Source of the DNA: CAZMXP01 sp964570285
Lineage (GTDB): Bacteria > Planctomycetota > PLA2
Length of the DNA: 64,000 nucleotides
Assembly: GCA_964570285.1 (NCBI GenBank)
Contig: CAZMXP010000002.1
Coordinates: 124,001 to 188,000 of the forward strand
Direction of reading: 5' to 3'
Below the pieces are notes generated by a model. That model was not told where the DNA came from. It did no database searches and saw only the letters and a list, made by a program, of their open reading frames with translations. Position numbers and translations under genes: made by a program. Positions 8,500 to 18,149 of the stretch are shown one piece after another (position 1 is the first letter of the stretch; the number at the start of each line of letters is the position of its first letter).

Positions 8500-8916
8500 C
8501 TAGCGCCAGTGGCCCGCGACCCAGCAGTGGCGGCGCGCCGCGCGGCGTTCCCAGTGACCCGGCACCCAGACGGCGCCTGCGCGCGGGGGAACATTCCAGT
8601 GGCCCGCGACCCAGGCGTAGCGCCCGGCGCGCCACACGTGGCAGCCCGCGATCCACACGTAGGTCGGGCCCGGGCTCGCGGGAGGACGCTCGGCGAGGTT
8701 TGCCGGCGGCGCGGGAGGCTCGTCCCCGTCGTAGTACTCCTCCGCCGTCGCAGCCCGGATCGCTTCCGCTTCCGCGCGCGCCTTGTCCGCCTCGGCGCGG
8801 TTTTTTTCGGCGATGGAGCGGTTGCGGTCGATGCGGGCGCGGCGCGCGCATCCGAGAGGCAGGAGGGAAATCACCAGTAGTGCCAGCAGCAGTCCGGGCG
8901 AGGGGAGGTGGCGCAT
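8500..8916 (-). CDS. Lipoprotein with YVWIxGxW-type repeats
   Basis: The product of 138 residues starts MRHLPSPGLLLALLVISLLPLGC, a lipoprotein signal with Cys23. A charged Ala/Glu/Arg segment (about residues 25-55) is followed by four short repeats: YVWIAGCH, YAWVAGHW, AVWVPGHW and CWVAGHW. Such WVxGHW repeats are known from small envelope proteins of many Gram-negative bacteria; their function is unknown. The start at 8916 is set by the signal peptide. tRNA-Leu lies 59 bases upstream on the same strand. Confidence 0.75.
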   Translation of the reverse strand: MRHLPSPGLLLALLVISLLPLGCARRARIDRNRSIAEKNRAEADKARAEAEAIRAATAEEYYDGDEPPAPPANLAERPPASPGPTYVWIAGCHVWRAGRYAWVAGHWNVPPRAGAVWVPGHWERRAARRHCWVAGHWR

Positions 8917-8975
8917 GCCGACGAGTCTAGCCTCCCTCGAGCACGGAGGTCGAGGGGCGCCCGGTGCCCGGAGAG

Positions 8976-9059
8976 TGGGGGAGGCGGGAGTCGAACCCGC
9001 ACGCCCGTGAGGGCCGGGGATTTTAAGTCCCCTGCGTTTGCCGATTTCGCCACTCCCCC
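8976..9059 (-). tRNA. tRNA-Leu (anticodon UAA)
   Basis: An 84-base class II tRNA. The acceptor stem is GGGGGAG with CTCCCCC, the discriminator A is typical of leucine, the anticodon loop CTTAAAA carries TAA at 9025-9023, there is a long variable arm (CGGCCCTCACGGGCGT region), and the T loop is GTTCGACTC. CCA is not encoded. Confidence 0.95.
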
Positions 9060-9190
9060 GTGACGCTACGTGCCTGTTTATCACGGGCCGCCGCGCCCCG
9101 CCAGCGGGCTTGGGATCGGCTGGGTCAGGGCGAGGCTGGGCGTGCGTTTGACCGGTTCCGGGGTTGGGATAGGTTTGTTTCGGAGGCCGG

Positions 9191-9610
9191 ATGGCGCACG
9201 AAGGAAGCATGGGTTTCGCCCCGCCTCCCGGCGGGGATCAGGAGGTCGCGGAGCGCCGAAGGTATCGGCGCTTCCTCGACGAGGTGCGGGTCCGATACCG
9301 CGACCTCGAGTCCGGGGAACCGAGCCGCTGGGGCCGGTCGAGAGACCTCTCCCTAGGGGGCCTCTGCCTGCTTTCGGAGGGCCGCCTCGCCGTCGGCAGC
9401 CACCTCGCGGTAGAGATCCAGATTCCGGACGAGACGGCCCCCGTGCTCGCGCTCGGGAGGGTGCTCCGCTGCCTAGGGGAGGGCGATGGGTGCGCGAGCG
9501 GCATCGAGTTCCTCTGGGTGAGCGAGGAGGACCGCGCCAATCTGCGACGCCTCGCGGCCCACTTCTCCCGACGCCATGGCGACACGGGCCACCTGAACCC
9601 CCCGGGGTAG
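9191..9610 (+). CDS. PilZ-domain protein, probable cyclic-di-GMP receptor
   Basis: The product of 139 residues carries both PilZ signatures: an arginine-rich RxxxR-type motif (ERRRYRR, about residues 21-27) and DLSLGGL (about 52-58), followed by the six-stranded barrel pattern ending in GIEFLWVSEEDRANL. The domain fills the protein, so it is a stand-alone adaptor that would bind cyclic-di-GMP and act through protein contacts. No neighbouring motility or polysaccharide gene reveals its target. Confidence 0.85.
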   Translation: MAHEGSMGFAPPPGGDQEVAERRRYRRFLDEVRVRYRDLESGEPSRWGRSRDLSLGGLCLLSEGRLAVGSHLAVEIQIPDETAPVLALGRVLRCLGEGDGCASGIEFLWVSEEDRANLRRLAAHFSRRHGDTGHLNPPG

Positions 9611-9736
9611 GCAGGCCGCGGCCCCCCTCTCCCGGCGTGGCGGCCAGGGGCAGTGACCGCGTGCGCGATCGCACGGTCTGTCGCGCTACGGGCTGTAGCA
9701 CAACCGCACTCAAGGTGGCTCCCGGTCCTAGGCAGT

Positions 9737-9770
9737 GTCAGTAAGTCGTTGGCTTGCAACGGCTTATGAC
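9737..9770. promoter_or_regulatory. Inverted repeat upstream of a sigma-54-type promoter
   Basis: GTCAGTAAGTCGTTG faces CAACGGCTTATGAC across a GCTTG centre; 14 pairs form with one bulge and one G-U. It lies 22 bases upstream of the -24 element, a position where an activator could bind. A transcript-end hairpin is possible but no gene ends nearby. Confidence 0.4.
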
Positions 9771-9791
9771 ATCTGAGCCTAGCGGACGGAT

Positions 9792-9807
9792 TGGCACCAT
9801 CTTTGCG
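9792..9807 (+). promoter_or_regulatory. Sigma-54-type promoter (-24/-12)
   Basis: TGGCACCATCTTTGCG matches the -24/-12 consensus TGGCACG-N4-TTGCW at nearly every position, with GG and GC exactly 12 bases apart. It would start a transcript about 140 bases before the ATG at 9959. Confidence 0.6.
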
Positions 9808-9958
9808 CGGCTGCCCCTGATGGGCGTTGTGTGCGCCCATGAAGTGATCGAAGTGATCAATGGACGATTCGGCGATTTCCGGTTGCGGCGCGAGTGCTGA
9901 TTTCGTACGGTGCGCTTCTTCACAACCGGCTTGGCTTCGGCAAGTTCTGGAGGGTCTC

Positions 9959-12475
9959 ATGGGCCGCCTCCCGCTCCTAGGGGTAGTTCTCTTTGCTCTC
10001 GCACTCGTGGGTTGCACCGGCGGCGCCGCCGGCGATCCCAACGACGACATCGGCGACATCTTCGTGCTGACCCACAGCCCGGGGAACGCCGACCAGCTCG
10101 ATCTGGAAGACTCCATCAACGGGTTCAACGCGCTCGACAATCCGACGCTCACGAACCCCGGCGCGGTCACCCTCGTCTTCACGAACTCGGTGCTCCCGCA
10201 GACGGTGATCAACCCCGATCCCTCCGATCCGCAGGGCACCCGCAACGTCCGTCTCTTCTACTTCGACCCGACGCAGGGCGCGTTCGACCCGTTGCAGCCG
10301 ATCGTGCCGGGGGCGAATCCGCCCGGCGACAACGTGATCATCCCGGCGACCACGGTGCTGACGACCACGAACCAGATCAACGACACGCTGATCATCCGCC
10401 CGACGGGCATCACCGCGACCAGGCCGATGCGTCTGGGGCAGTACTCGGTGATCGTCGAGCTGGGCGTCCGCGGTGCGGACGGCGACGGGATGAAGGGGTC
10501 GGAGTACTTCTTCTTCTTCCGCGTCGGCCAGGACAACCGCGGCCCGACCTATGTGAGCTCCTCCCCCGCCCCCGGCTCGCGCGACGTCGATCCCGAGAGC
10601 GAGATCCGCGTGACGATGTCGGAGACGATCCAGGCGAGCACGGTCACCAACGCCAACATCCTCGTCAACTACCAGCCCGCGGGCGCCGCGAACCCGATCT
10701 CCATCCCCGGCACGTGGTTCACCGACGGCGGCAACGGGCCCGGCAACAACTCGCCGGCAAACCAGCTCGACCTCAACGGCATTCCCGGCCGCAGCGGCGT
10801 GAGCCCGCGCAACGGCGCCGATCTCGTCTTCCGCCCCAACCTGAACGCCTTCCCGGTCAACATGACGGCGGAGGATCCGAACGACCCCTTCTGCACGCTG
10901 ATCACCGACCCGCCCCGCAAGGGCAACACCGGGCTCCCGCTCAACCAGGCGATCAACGTGGAATTCGTGACGGCCGGCATCGGCGTCACGGACACGGCAG
11001 GCAACCCCGTCATCGCGGGAAGCCCCAACACCAAGTTCACCTTCCAGACGCGGGATCGCGCGGTGGACGTCTTCGCGCCGCGCATGAGCGGTGCGGTCTA
11101 CTTCGGCGACACGGTCGGCGTGGGTGTCATCGACGTCAACCCGAGCCGCACCCCATACCTGGTCGGTCCCAACCCTGGCCGTACTCCGAACTCCGTCGTC
11201 ACCATCGGCACCGGCCAGGCCCGGACCGTCGTCCGCGTGCCGGTTCCGGATCTCGTCGACATGACGACGGACCAGCGGCCCTACAGCTCGTTCTACACCT
11301 TCCTCTGCATCCTGAACACGCCGACGATCTGGATGGGCAACCTCTACGCGCTCTCCGCGTCGGTGGGCGGCGGCCAGATCACCGTCGTGGACACCTTCAC
11401 GATGACCTCGATGGGCAAGTTCGGCACGCCGTCGCCGGGTGGCATCGGCATCACCGCCTTGGGCACGAATACCGGCCGTGCGGCGGTGTCGAACTTCAGC
11501 GCGAACACCGTCACCGTCTTCGACATCAGCAACGTGCGGTGGTTCACCGGCGCGTCGCTCTTCTACGGCCAGGCGACGCTGGCCGGCGCGGTCACCTCGG
11601 GCGCGTCGAAGCTCGTGCTGTCGGACTCCGACTTCACCAAGGTCTTCCCGCACCAGCGCTCGGACCAGACGTCGCCCCCCGGACCCCCCATCATCGGGAC
11701 GATCCGCGTCGGCGTCAGCCCCTCGGTGTGCAAGATCACCTCGCTCGCGGGCTCGATGGGGCCTCCCGGCTTCCCGTGCTTTAGCCCCTTCCTCTCCAAC
11801 AACACGATCGTCTGCGTGCTGAACGCGGGCGAGAACACCGCCGACTTCAGCGAGTTGACCAACCTGTCGCAGAACGCGGCGATCTCGCCGAACCTCGACG
11901 GCGTCAACCTCAGCTCGCAGCCCTCGGACGTGACCTGGTCGCCCTTCAGCGGCGGCACGGGCTCCTACTACTTCTACATCGCGTCCATCGGCGGCACGAT
12001 CGAGCTCTTCGCGTCGGGTTTCATCGCAAACCAGCCGTCGGTGCGCCCGGAGTCGAGCACGAACGCGGCTCCGAACAAGATCATCAACAGCATCACCGGC
12101 CTCGTGCAGCCGTCGGCGGTCCAGTGGATCCCGGGCGGCAACGCGGTCGGCAACAACAACGGCTACACGCACGCGGTGCTCGTCGCCGAGACCGGTGAGA
12201 ACCGCGTCCAGCAGCTCGCGGTCACGGCGGAGTTCCCGAGCAACCTGTTCCAGACGATCAACAGCAACCACACCGCCGGTCTCGGTCCGGTCGACATCAC
12301 GGGCGACCCGCAGTCGGTCCAGTTCCCGACCCCCTGCGGCCCCTTCTTCACGACCTACTATGTGGCCAACGCGGGCGAAGGCAGCGTACGTTCCGCAAGC
12401 TACCTGGGTGGCGTCCTCGACTCCGACATCTCGGTGCCCGGCGTCCTCTTTGTCACCTCCTGGTGGAGCCGCTAG
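9959..12475 (+). CDS. Large secreted lipoprotein with Ig-like and beta-propeller-like regions
   Basis: The product of 838 residues starts MGRLPLLGVVLFALALVGC, a lipoprotein signal with Cys19. Residues about 50-150 and 185-310 resemble bacterial Ig-like (Big_5) domains, seen in RGPTYVSSSPAPGSRDVDPE and VTMSETIQASTVTNANI. The C-terminal half looks like a YVTN-type propeller (ALGTNTGRAAVSNFSANTVTVFDISN; AVLVAETGENRVQQL). It is rich in Asn, Gly and Pro with few charges, as usual for surface proteins. The start at 9959 is set by the signal peptide and a GGAGG site 5 bases upstream. The promoter is sigma-54-like, so expression probably responds to a specific activator. A strong terminator follows. 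Role unknown; perhaps surface binding. Confidence 0.8.
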   Translation: MGRLPLLGVVLFALALVGCTGGAAGDPNDDIGDIFVLTHSPGNADQLDLEDSINGFNALDNPTLTNPGAVTLVFTNSVLPQTVINPDPSDPQGTRNVRLFYFDPTQGAFDPLQPIVPGANPPGDNVIIPATTVLTTTNQINDTLIIRPTGITATRPMRLGQYSVIVELGVRGADGDGMKGSEYFFFFRVGQDNRGPTYVSSSPAPGSRDVDPESEIRVTMSETIQASTVTNANILVNYQPAGAANPISIPGTWFTDGGNGPGNNSPANQLDLNGIPGRSGVSPRNGADLVFRPNLNAFPVNMTAEDPNDPFCTLITDPPRKGNTGLPLNQAINVEFVTAGIGVTDTAGNPVIAGSPNTKFTFQTRDRAVDVFAPRMSGAVYFGDTVGVGVIDVNPSRTPYLVGPNPGRTPNSVVTIGTGQARTVVRVPVPDLVDMTTDQRPYSSFYTFLCILNTPTIWMGNLYALSASVGGGQITVVDTFTMTSMGKFGTPSPGGIGITALGTNTGRAAVSNFSANTVTVFDISNVRWFTGASLFYGQATLAGAVTSGASKLVLSDSDFTKVFPHQRSDQTSPPGPPIIGTIRVGVSPSVCKITSLAGSMGPPGFPCFSPFLSNNTIVCVLNAGENTADFSELTNLSQNAAISPNLDGVNLSSQPSDVTWSPFSGGTGSYYFYIASIGGTIELFASGFIANQPSVRPESSTNAAPNKIINSITGLVQPSAVQWIPGGNAVGNNNGYTHAVLVAETGENRVQQLAVTAEFPSNLFQTINSNHTAGLGPVDITGDPQSVQFPTPCGPFFTTYYVANAGEGSVRSASYLGGVLDSDISVPGVLFVTSWWSR

Positions 12476-12513
12476 GCGCCGAGCCGAGCGCAGCTCTCAC
12501 AACGCATCCTTTC

Positions 12514-12539
12514 AGGGGGCGGTCCTCGGACCGCCCCCT
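12514..12539 (+). terminator. Strong terminator hairpin
   Basis: A 12-bp perfect stem (AGGGGGCGGTCC with GGACCGCCCCCT) and a TC loop, 38 bases after the stop at 12475. It is followed by only one more T, so termination may depend on stem strength. Confidence 0.8.
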
Positions 12540-12596
12540 TCGCGTTGGGACCCGAGGACGGGTCGCGCCGGCCTGCGGCCGATCCGCGCCATGGGC

Positions 12597-13177
12597 TCAC
12601 GGGCCGCTAGGCGCCGCCGCGGCGAGCCGGACGATGCGCTGCTCGCTGTAGAACGGGAGGAGCGCGCGATCGCTCAGGACCTTCCAGCCCGCGAGCGCGC
12701 AGAGGGCTTCGAACCCGCGGCGGTCCGTGCCCCGCCTCGTCCCCCGGCTCCCCTTGCGCTGCCGGCGCCGGGCCTTGAGCCCGGTCGTGCCGAAGTAGGT
12801 CACGACGGCATTGGCCGCCACCCGCCGGAGCTCGCGGAGGATCTCCCGCTGCTCGACCGGGCCGAAGTGGTGCAAGAGGCGGACGCAGAGGGCGGTGTCG
12901 AACGCCCCCGTCCGGAAGGGGAGCCGGAAGGCGTCCCCGAGAACGGCCCGGGCGCCCCGCTGCCGGGCCAGCCGTGCCATGCCGGGCGCCCGGTCGCAGG
13001 AGGCGAACGCGGGAAAGCGGCCCCCGCCGCACGGCATGTCGAGCACGCGCCCCGCCCCCCGGGCCGCTCGGCTTACGCGCCACGTCTCGAACCGCTTGGA
13101 GAGGCGCCGCGCCATCGAGCGGCCGCGCCAGGAGACGTATGCCCTTGCGGCCTCGTCGCTCCTGTAGGGCTCGTGGA

Positions 13178-13181
<4 letters not shown>
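12597..13181 (-). CDS. SAM-dependent methyltransferase
   Basis: The product of 194 residues is a class I methyltransferase: GRVLDMPCGGGRF (motif I, about residues 42-54), LGDAFRLPFRTGAFDTALCVRLLHHF (motifs II-IV) and REILRELRRVA after it. It starts with GTG at 13181, whose last two bases open the TGA stop of asnS (GTGA overlap), so the two are translationally coupled. The substrate is unknown; the Arg-rich KARRRQRKGSRGTRRG loop (about residues 135-155) hints at an anionic partner. It belongs to the Methyltransf_11-like group, which is too broad for a specific call. Confidence 0.75.
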
Positions 13182-14482
<1,301 letters not shown>

Positions 14483-14768
14483 GAGGGCATTGTAGGAGGG
14501 CGCGGGAGGAGTTGGGACGCCCGCCGTCGGCGCTCGCGCACCCGGCCGGGTGCAGCTCCCCGTCGCGCGTCACGCCGCCTGCCCGCGACGGTGCCGGATC
14601 CGGTGCCCGAGGGGCACCCGGCCCACTTCCTGCGGGATACCGTCCGCCACGATCTTGATCGCGGCCATGGCTCATGGAGACCGAGGGCTCGCGTCGCGTC
14701 GAGTTGGGAGCTTGTCCGGGTCCGGTTGGCCCCGAAGCGTGGCTGAGGGCCAGTACCCGGACAAGCTC
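14483..14768. other. Intergenic region between ruvA and asnS
   Basis: Most of this stretch is GC-rich palindromic DNA. It includes a possible 32-residue minus-strand frame (14668-14570, MAAIKIVADGIPQEVGRVPL...) with no ribosome site and no known match, and the long hairpin repeat at 14706-14771. I see no reliable gene. Confidence 0.4.
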
Positions 14769-14771
14769 CTA
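14706..14771 (-). repeat. REP-like palindromic repeat, copy A
   Basis: A 66-bp element whose ends form a perfect 15-bp inverted repeat (GGAGCTTGTCCGGGT at 14707-14721 with its complement at 14755-14769), with an inner TGGCCC/GGGCCA stem and an innermost AGC/GCT pairing. A second copy about 85% identical is at 52250-52315. Read on the minus strand it begins with TAG, which is the stop codon of ruvA. It may act as a transcript end or as a REP-type repeat. Confidence 0.75.
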
Positions 14772-15353
14772 GCGCCTCAGCGCGCGACGCACGATCTCGG
14801 CGACGTCGAGGCCCGGGGCCGCCACCTCCCCGACGCGACGCTCCGCCTCCGGGCGCGGCAGGCCGAGGGAGCAGAGCGCGAGCACGGCGTCCCCGGCCGG
14901 CGTGCCCGCGCTCCCGGTGGCGCCCCCCCCCGCGCCCCCCCCCGCACCCGCCTTCGCGAAGCGGTCGCGCAGTTCGACGAGGATCCTCTCCGCGGTCCGC
15001 TTGCCGATCCCCTTCACGCGGACGAGAGCCGCCGTGTCGCCGCCGGCGATGAGGCTCGCGAGCAGCGGCGGCTCGTGGGCCGAGAGGAGCGCCAGCGCGA
15101 CCACCGGGCCTACGCCCGTGACGAGGAGGAGCTGGCGGAAGAGGTGGCGCTCGGCCTCGTCGGCGAACCCGTAGAGCGCGTGGCTCTCCTCGCGCACGAC
15201 CAGGTGCGTGTAGAGGCGGCACTCCTCCCCCGCGGGCGGCACGCGCCGCAGCGTGCTGGCCGAGACGGCGAGCCGGTAGCCGACGCCATGCGTCTCGAGA
15301 ACGACCGCCCCCTCCGCGCGCGCCGCGACCGCGCCGCGGAGGAAGTCGTACAT
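14769..15353 (-). CDS. ruvA: Holliday junction branch migration protein RuvA
   Basis: The product of 194 residues has the RuvA order: N-terminal OB fold (MYDFLRGAVAARAEGAVVLETHGVGYRL), two helix-hairpin-helix motifs (LLVTGVGPVVALALL near residue 80 and LVRVKGIGKRTAERILVELRD near 115), then a Gly/Ala linker and the C-terminal RuvB-contacting domain (AVLALCSLGLPRPEAERRV). RuvA binds four-way junctions as a tetramer and recruits the RuvB motor. ruvB and ruvC are not adjacent. The gene ends in the TAG that forms the edge of a palindromic repeat and lies 15 bases after the TPR-alphaCTD gene on the same strand. Confidence 0.93.
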   Translation of the reverse strand: MYDFLRGAVAARAEGAVVLETHGVGYRLAVSASTLRRVPPAGEECRLYTHLVVREESHALYGFADEAERHLFRQLLLVTGVGPVVALALLSAHEPPLLASLIAGGDTAALVRVKGIGKRTAERILVELRDRFAKAGAGGGAGGGATGSAGTPAGDAVLALCSLGLPRPEAERRVGEVAAPGLDVAEIVRRALRR

Positions 15354-15368
15354 GCGGGGGCGCCCCTC

Positions 15369-16724
15369 CTAGCTCTTGCGCAGCGCGACGCCGAGCTCCG
15401 CGAGACGGTCCTTGATCTCTTGCAGGCTCGTCGCCCCGAAGTTCTTCGTGCGGAGCAGTTCCGCCTCGCTGTGCTGGAGCAGGTCGCGCACCGTCGCCAC
15501 GTTCATCAGCGACATGCACTTGACCGAGCGGATGCTGAGGTTCAGGTCGGCGACGGGCTTGTCGAGCAGCTCGGGGTCGATGTCCTCCGCCTCGTCGGGC
15601 AGCTCGGGGATCATCGGCATCTCGTCGTCGGACTGGTCGGCGGCCGCCATCGTCACCGCGAGCACCTCGTCGCGCCGCATGCCGAGACGCAGCGACTTCG
15701 CGACGAGGATGTCCTTGATCTCCTGCAGGCTCGTCTCGCCGAAGTTCTTGTACGAGAGCAGCTCCGCCTCCGTGCGGCTGATCAGGTCGCCCAGCGTCGT
15801 GATGTTCATCTTGGAGAGGCAGTTGCGCGAACGCACCGAGAGCTCGAAGTCGGTGATCGGCGTGCGCAGGAGCTGGTTGCGGCGGTCCTCGGTCCGCTCC
15901 ATGTCGTCGTCCACGACCATGTCCTGCGAGGACTCGGCATCGCGGAGGTAGGCGCGTGCGCGCGGGTGGTCCGGGAAGAGCGTGAGCAGCTGCCGGTAGC
16001 AGTCCGCCGCCTTGCTGAACTCGCCCCGGTCCTCATAGAGGACGCCGAGGTTCAGCAGCACGTTGGCGCGGACGGGACGGATCCGGCGGGCGCGCTCGTA
16101 GAGCGTGATGGCCGCCTCGTCCTCGGTGCTGAGGTCGTACTGGTAGGCGAGGCGGAAGAGGGAGTCCACGTGGTCGGGATCGTGGCCGAGCGCGCTCTGG
16201 TAGTGCGTCTCGGCGTCCGCGTAGCGCCCCTCCGCCTCGGCGATGGTGCCGAGCACGTGGAGCACCTGCGGGCGGTCCTTCTGCCCGGCGAGCGGCTCCA
16301 GCGTCTGGCGCGCCGCCTCGGGTGTCCCGACGAGCGCCTGCACGGCGGCGAGCTTGAGTCGCGCCTGCTCGTTGCGCGGCTCGCGCTCGACACACTGCTG
16401 CAGCGCGCGCGACGCCTCGAGCGGCCGGTCGTTGTAGAGCTCGCTCAGGCCCCAGAGGTAGTGCACGTGGTGGTCCTCCGCGCGCGCCGCGTAGCGGCCT
16501 ACATGGGTGTCGCGACCGAGGATGAAGAGCGCCGTCGCGCGTCGCGCCGCGTCATGCGGCGCGAGTTCGTCGGGGCGGAGGTCGCCCTCGACCCGCTCCC
16601 GCAGCGCGCGGCGGAGGCCGCTGTCGGTCGCCACCCGGTGGCGGAGCTGGAGCGCCTCGCCGCTGTCGCTGACGGCACCTTCGAGGGCGCGATCGATGTC
16701 GATGGACATTTCGGACGGGGACAT
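15369..16724 (-). CDS. TPR protein with two RNA polymerase alpha-subunit C-terminal domains
   Basis: The product of 451 residues has helical TPR repeats at about residues 85-265 (e.g. PQVLHVLGTIAEAEGRYADAETHYQSAL; NVLLNLGVLYEDRGEFSKAADCYRQLL). Two copies of the RpoA C-terminal domain follow, at about 287-342 (RSRNCLSKMNITTLGDLISRTEAELL...) and 388-445 (RSVKCMSLMNVATVRDLLQHSEAELL...). Each keeps the helix-hairpin-helix core and several residues that contact UP-element DNA in E. coli alpha: an Arg-Asn-Cys pattern in the first copy, and Gly, Ser and Glu in the GxTSLQEIKD segment of both. The polymerase-assembly domain of alpha is absent. Similar TPR-alphaCTD proteins occur in planctomycetes; their role is unproven. 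It is divergent from murA. Confidence 0.85.
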   Translation of the reverse strand: MSPSEMSIDIDRALEGAVSDSGEALQLRHRVATDSGLRRALRERVEGDLRPDELAPHDAARRATALFILGRDTHVGRYAARAEDHHVHYLWGLSELYNDRPLEASRALQQCVEREPRNEQARLKLAAVQALVGTPEAARQTLEPLAGQKDRPQVLHVLGTIAEAEGRYADAETHYQSALGHDPDHVDSLFRLAYQYDLSTEDEAAITLYERARRIRPVRANVLLNLGVLYEDRGEFSKAADCYRQLLTLFPDHPRARAYLRDAESSQDMVVDDDMERTEDRRNQLLRTPITDFELSVRSRNCLSKMNITTLGDLISRTEAELLSYKNFGETSLQEIKDILVAKSLRLGMRRDEVLAVTMAAADQSDDEMPMIPELPDEAEDIDPELLDKPVADLNLSIRSVKCMSLMNVATVRDLLQHSEAELLRTKNFGATSLQEIKDRLAELGVALRKS

Positions 16725-16840
16725 TCGGCTCTCCCAACGTGGAAACCCATTAGAATAGGGACGCGCCTAGACCTCGTCAAACCCCCGGAGGCGGGACTCC
16801 GCCCCCGCGTCCGGGCCCGGGACCGTCGCCACGCACCGGT

Positions 16841-16848
16841 AAAAGGAG
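16841..16848 (+). promoter_or_regulatory. Ribosome binding site of murA
   Basis: AAAAGGAG lies 5 bases before the ATG at 16854 and selects this start over upstream in-frame codons. Confidence 0.8.
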
Positions 16849-16853
16849 TGGCG

Positions 16854-18122
16854 ATGGATCAGTACGTCATTGCCGGAGGCAAGCCCCTCTCCGGGACCGT
16901 CCCCGTCTCGGGCGCCAAGAACTCCGCGCTCCCCATCCTCGCGGCCACGCTGCTGATGGACGGGCATTCGCGGATCGAGGGCGTCCCCGACCTCCGCGAC
17001 ATCCAGGTGATGCTGACGCTCCTTCGCGAGCTGGGCTGCGCCGTGGAGCGCGAGCCGGACGGCGCGATCACCGTCGCGGTGGCCGACGAGACCTCCCACG
17101 AGGCCTCCTACGACATCGTCAAGCAGATGCGCGCCTCGTTCTGCGTGCTCGGGCCGCTGCTCGCCCGGCGCGGCAGGGGCCGCGTCTCGATGCCGGGCGG
17201 GTGCAACCTCGGGCTCCGCCCGGTGGATCTCCACATCAAGGGCCTGCGCGCCCTCGGCGCGAAGATCGACTACGCCGAGGGCTACGTCGAAGCCGCGGGG
17301 CGCCTTTGCGGGGACGAGATGTTCCTCTCCGGGGCCTTCGGCTCCACGGTGCTCGGCACCGCCAACGTGCTGATGGCGGCGACCCTCGCCGAGGGGAGGA
17401 CCGTCATCGAGGGTGCCGCCTGCGAGCCGGAGGTGGCGGACCTCGCCCGCTTCCTCGTCGCCTGCGGCGCGCGCGTCGAGGGGATCGGCACGCACCGGCT
17501 CGTCATCGACGGCGTCTCCCGCCTCACGGGGACGACCTGGCGCATCATCCCCGACCGCATGGAGGCGGGCACGCTGATGGCCGCCGCCGCCGCCACCGGC
17601 AGCGACATCACGATCGAGGGGGGCGATCCCGGCCATCTCGGCGCCGTCATCGAGGCGTTGCGCGGCCTCGGGGCGGGCGTCGAGCGCCTGCCCGGCGGCG
17701 TGCGCGTCTTCGGTCCGCCGCGCTGCGAACCCTTGGACCTCACGACGCTCCCCTACCCCGGCTTCCCGACCGACCTGCAGGCACCGTTCACGTCGCTGCT
17801 CGCGATCGCGAACGGCATCTCGGTCGTCACGGAGAAGATCTACCCCGAGCGGTTCATGCACATCGCCGAGCTGATCCGCATGGGGGCGCAGATCCGCCAG
17901 CAGGGGCCGAGCACGATCCTGCAGGGCGTCCCGCACCTCTCGGGGGCGGAGGTGATGGCGAGCGACATCCGCGGCGGCGCGAGCCTCGTCGTCGCGGCCC
18001 TCGCCGCGAGGGGGCAGACGACGATCCACCGCGTCTACCACATCGATCGCGGCTACGCGAAGCTGGAGGCGAAACTGGCCGCCCTCGGGGCCGACATCCG
18101 CCGCGTGCCGGGCCCCTCCTGA
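16854..18122 (+). CDS. murA: UDP-N-acetylglucosamine 1-carboxyvinyltransferase MurA
   Basis: The product of 422 residues catalyses the first committed peptidoglycan step, moving enolpyruvate from PEP to UDP-GlcNAc. Family landmarks are the N-terminal SGAKNSALPILAATLL with the catalytic-site Lys and Asn (about residues 19-30), the loop PGGCNLGLRPVDLHIKGL with the PEP-reactive Cys (about 116), and the C-terminal GGASLVVAALAARGQTTI. Cys rather than Asp at that position predicts fosfomycin sensitivity. The length matches the family (about 420). The gene is divergent from the TPR-alphaCTD gene with 129 bases between. Confidence 0.95.
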   Translation: MDQYVIAGGKPLSGTVPVSGAKNSALPILAATLLMDGHSRIEGVPDLRDIQVMLTLLRELGCAVEREPDGAITVAVADETSHEASYDIVKQMRASFCVLGPLLARRGRGRVSMPGGCNLGLRPVDLHIKGLRALGAKIDYAEGYVEAAGRLCGDEMFLSGAFGSTVLGTANVLMAATLAEGRTVIEGAACEPEVADLARFLVACGARVEGIGTHRLVIDGVSRLTGTTWRIIPDRMEAGTLMAAAAATGSDITIEGGDPGHLGAVIEALRGLGAGVERLPGGVRVFGPPRCEPLDLTTLPYPGFPTDLQAPFTSLLAIANGISVVTEKIYPERFMHIAELIRMGAQIRQQGPSTILQGVPHLSGAEVMASDIRGGASLVVAALAARGQTTIHRVYHIDRGYAKLEAKLAALGADIRRVPGPS

Positions 18123-18149
18123 CCGGCGCGGCGCTCCCGCGCGGGTACC

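Larger units (their letters stand above)
9611..9958. other. 348-bp intergenic control region
   Basis: This gap holds no convincing gene. It contains an inverted repeat (9737-9770), a sigma-54-type promoter (9792-9807), and a directly repeated GAAGTGATC in the presumed leader near 9840-9857. It ends in a good ribosome site (GGAGG) before the ATG at 9959. Confidence 0.6.

Noticed and set aside
14570..14668. A 32-residue minus-strand frame (MAAIKIVADGIPQEVGRVPL...)
   Set aside because: No ribosome site, no known match, and it lies in palindromic DNA; too weak to call a gene.
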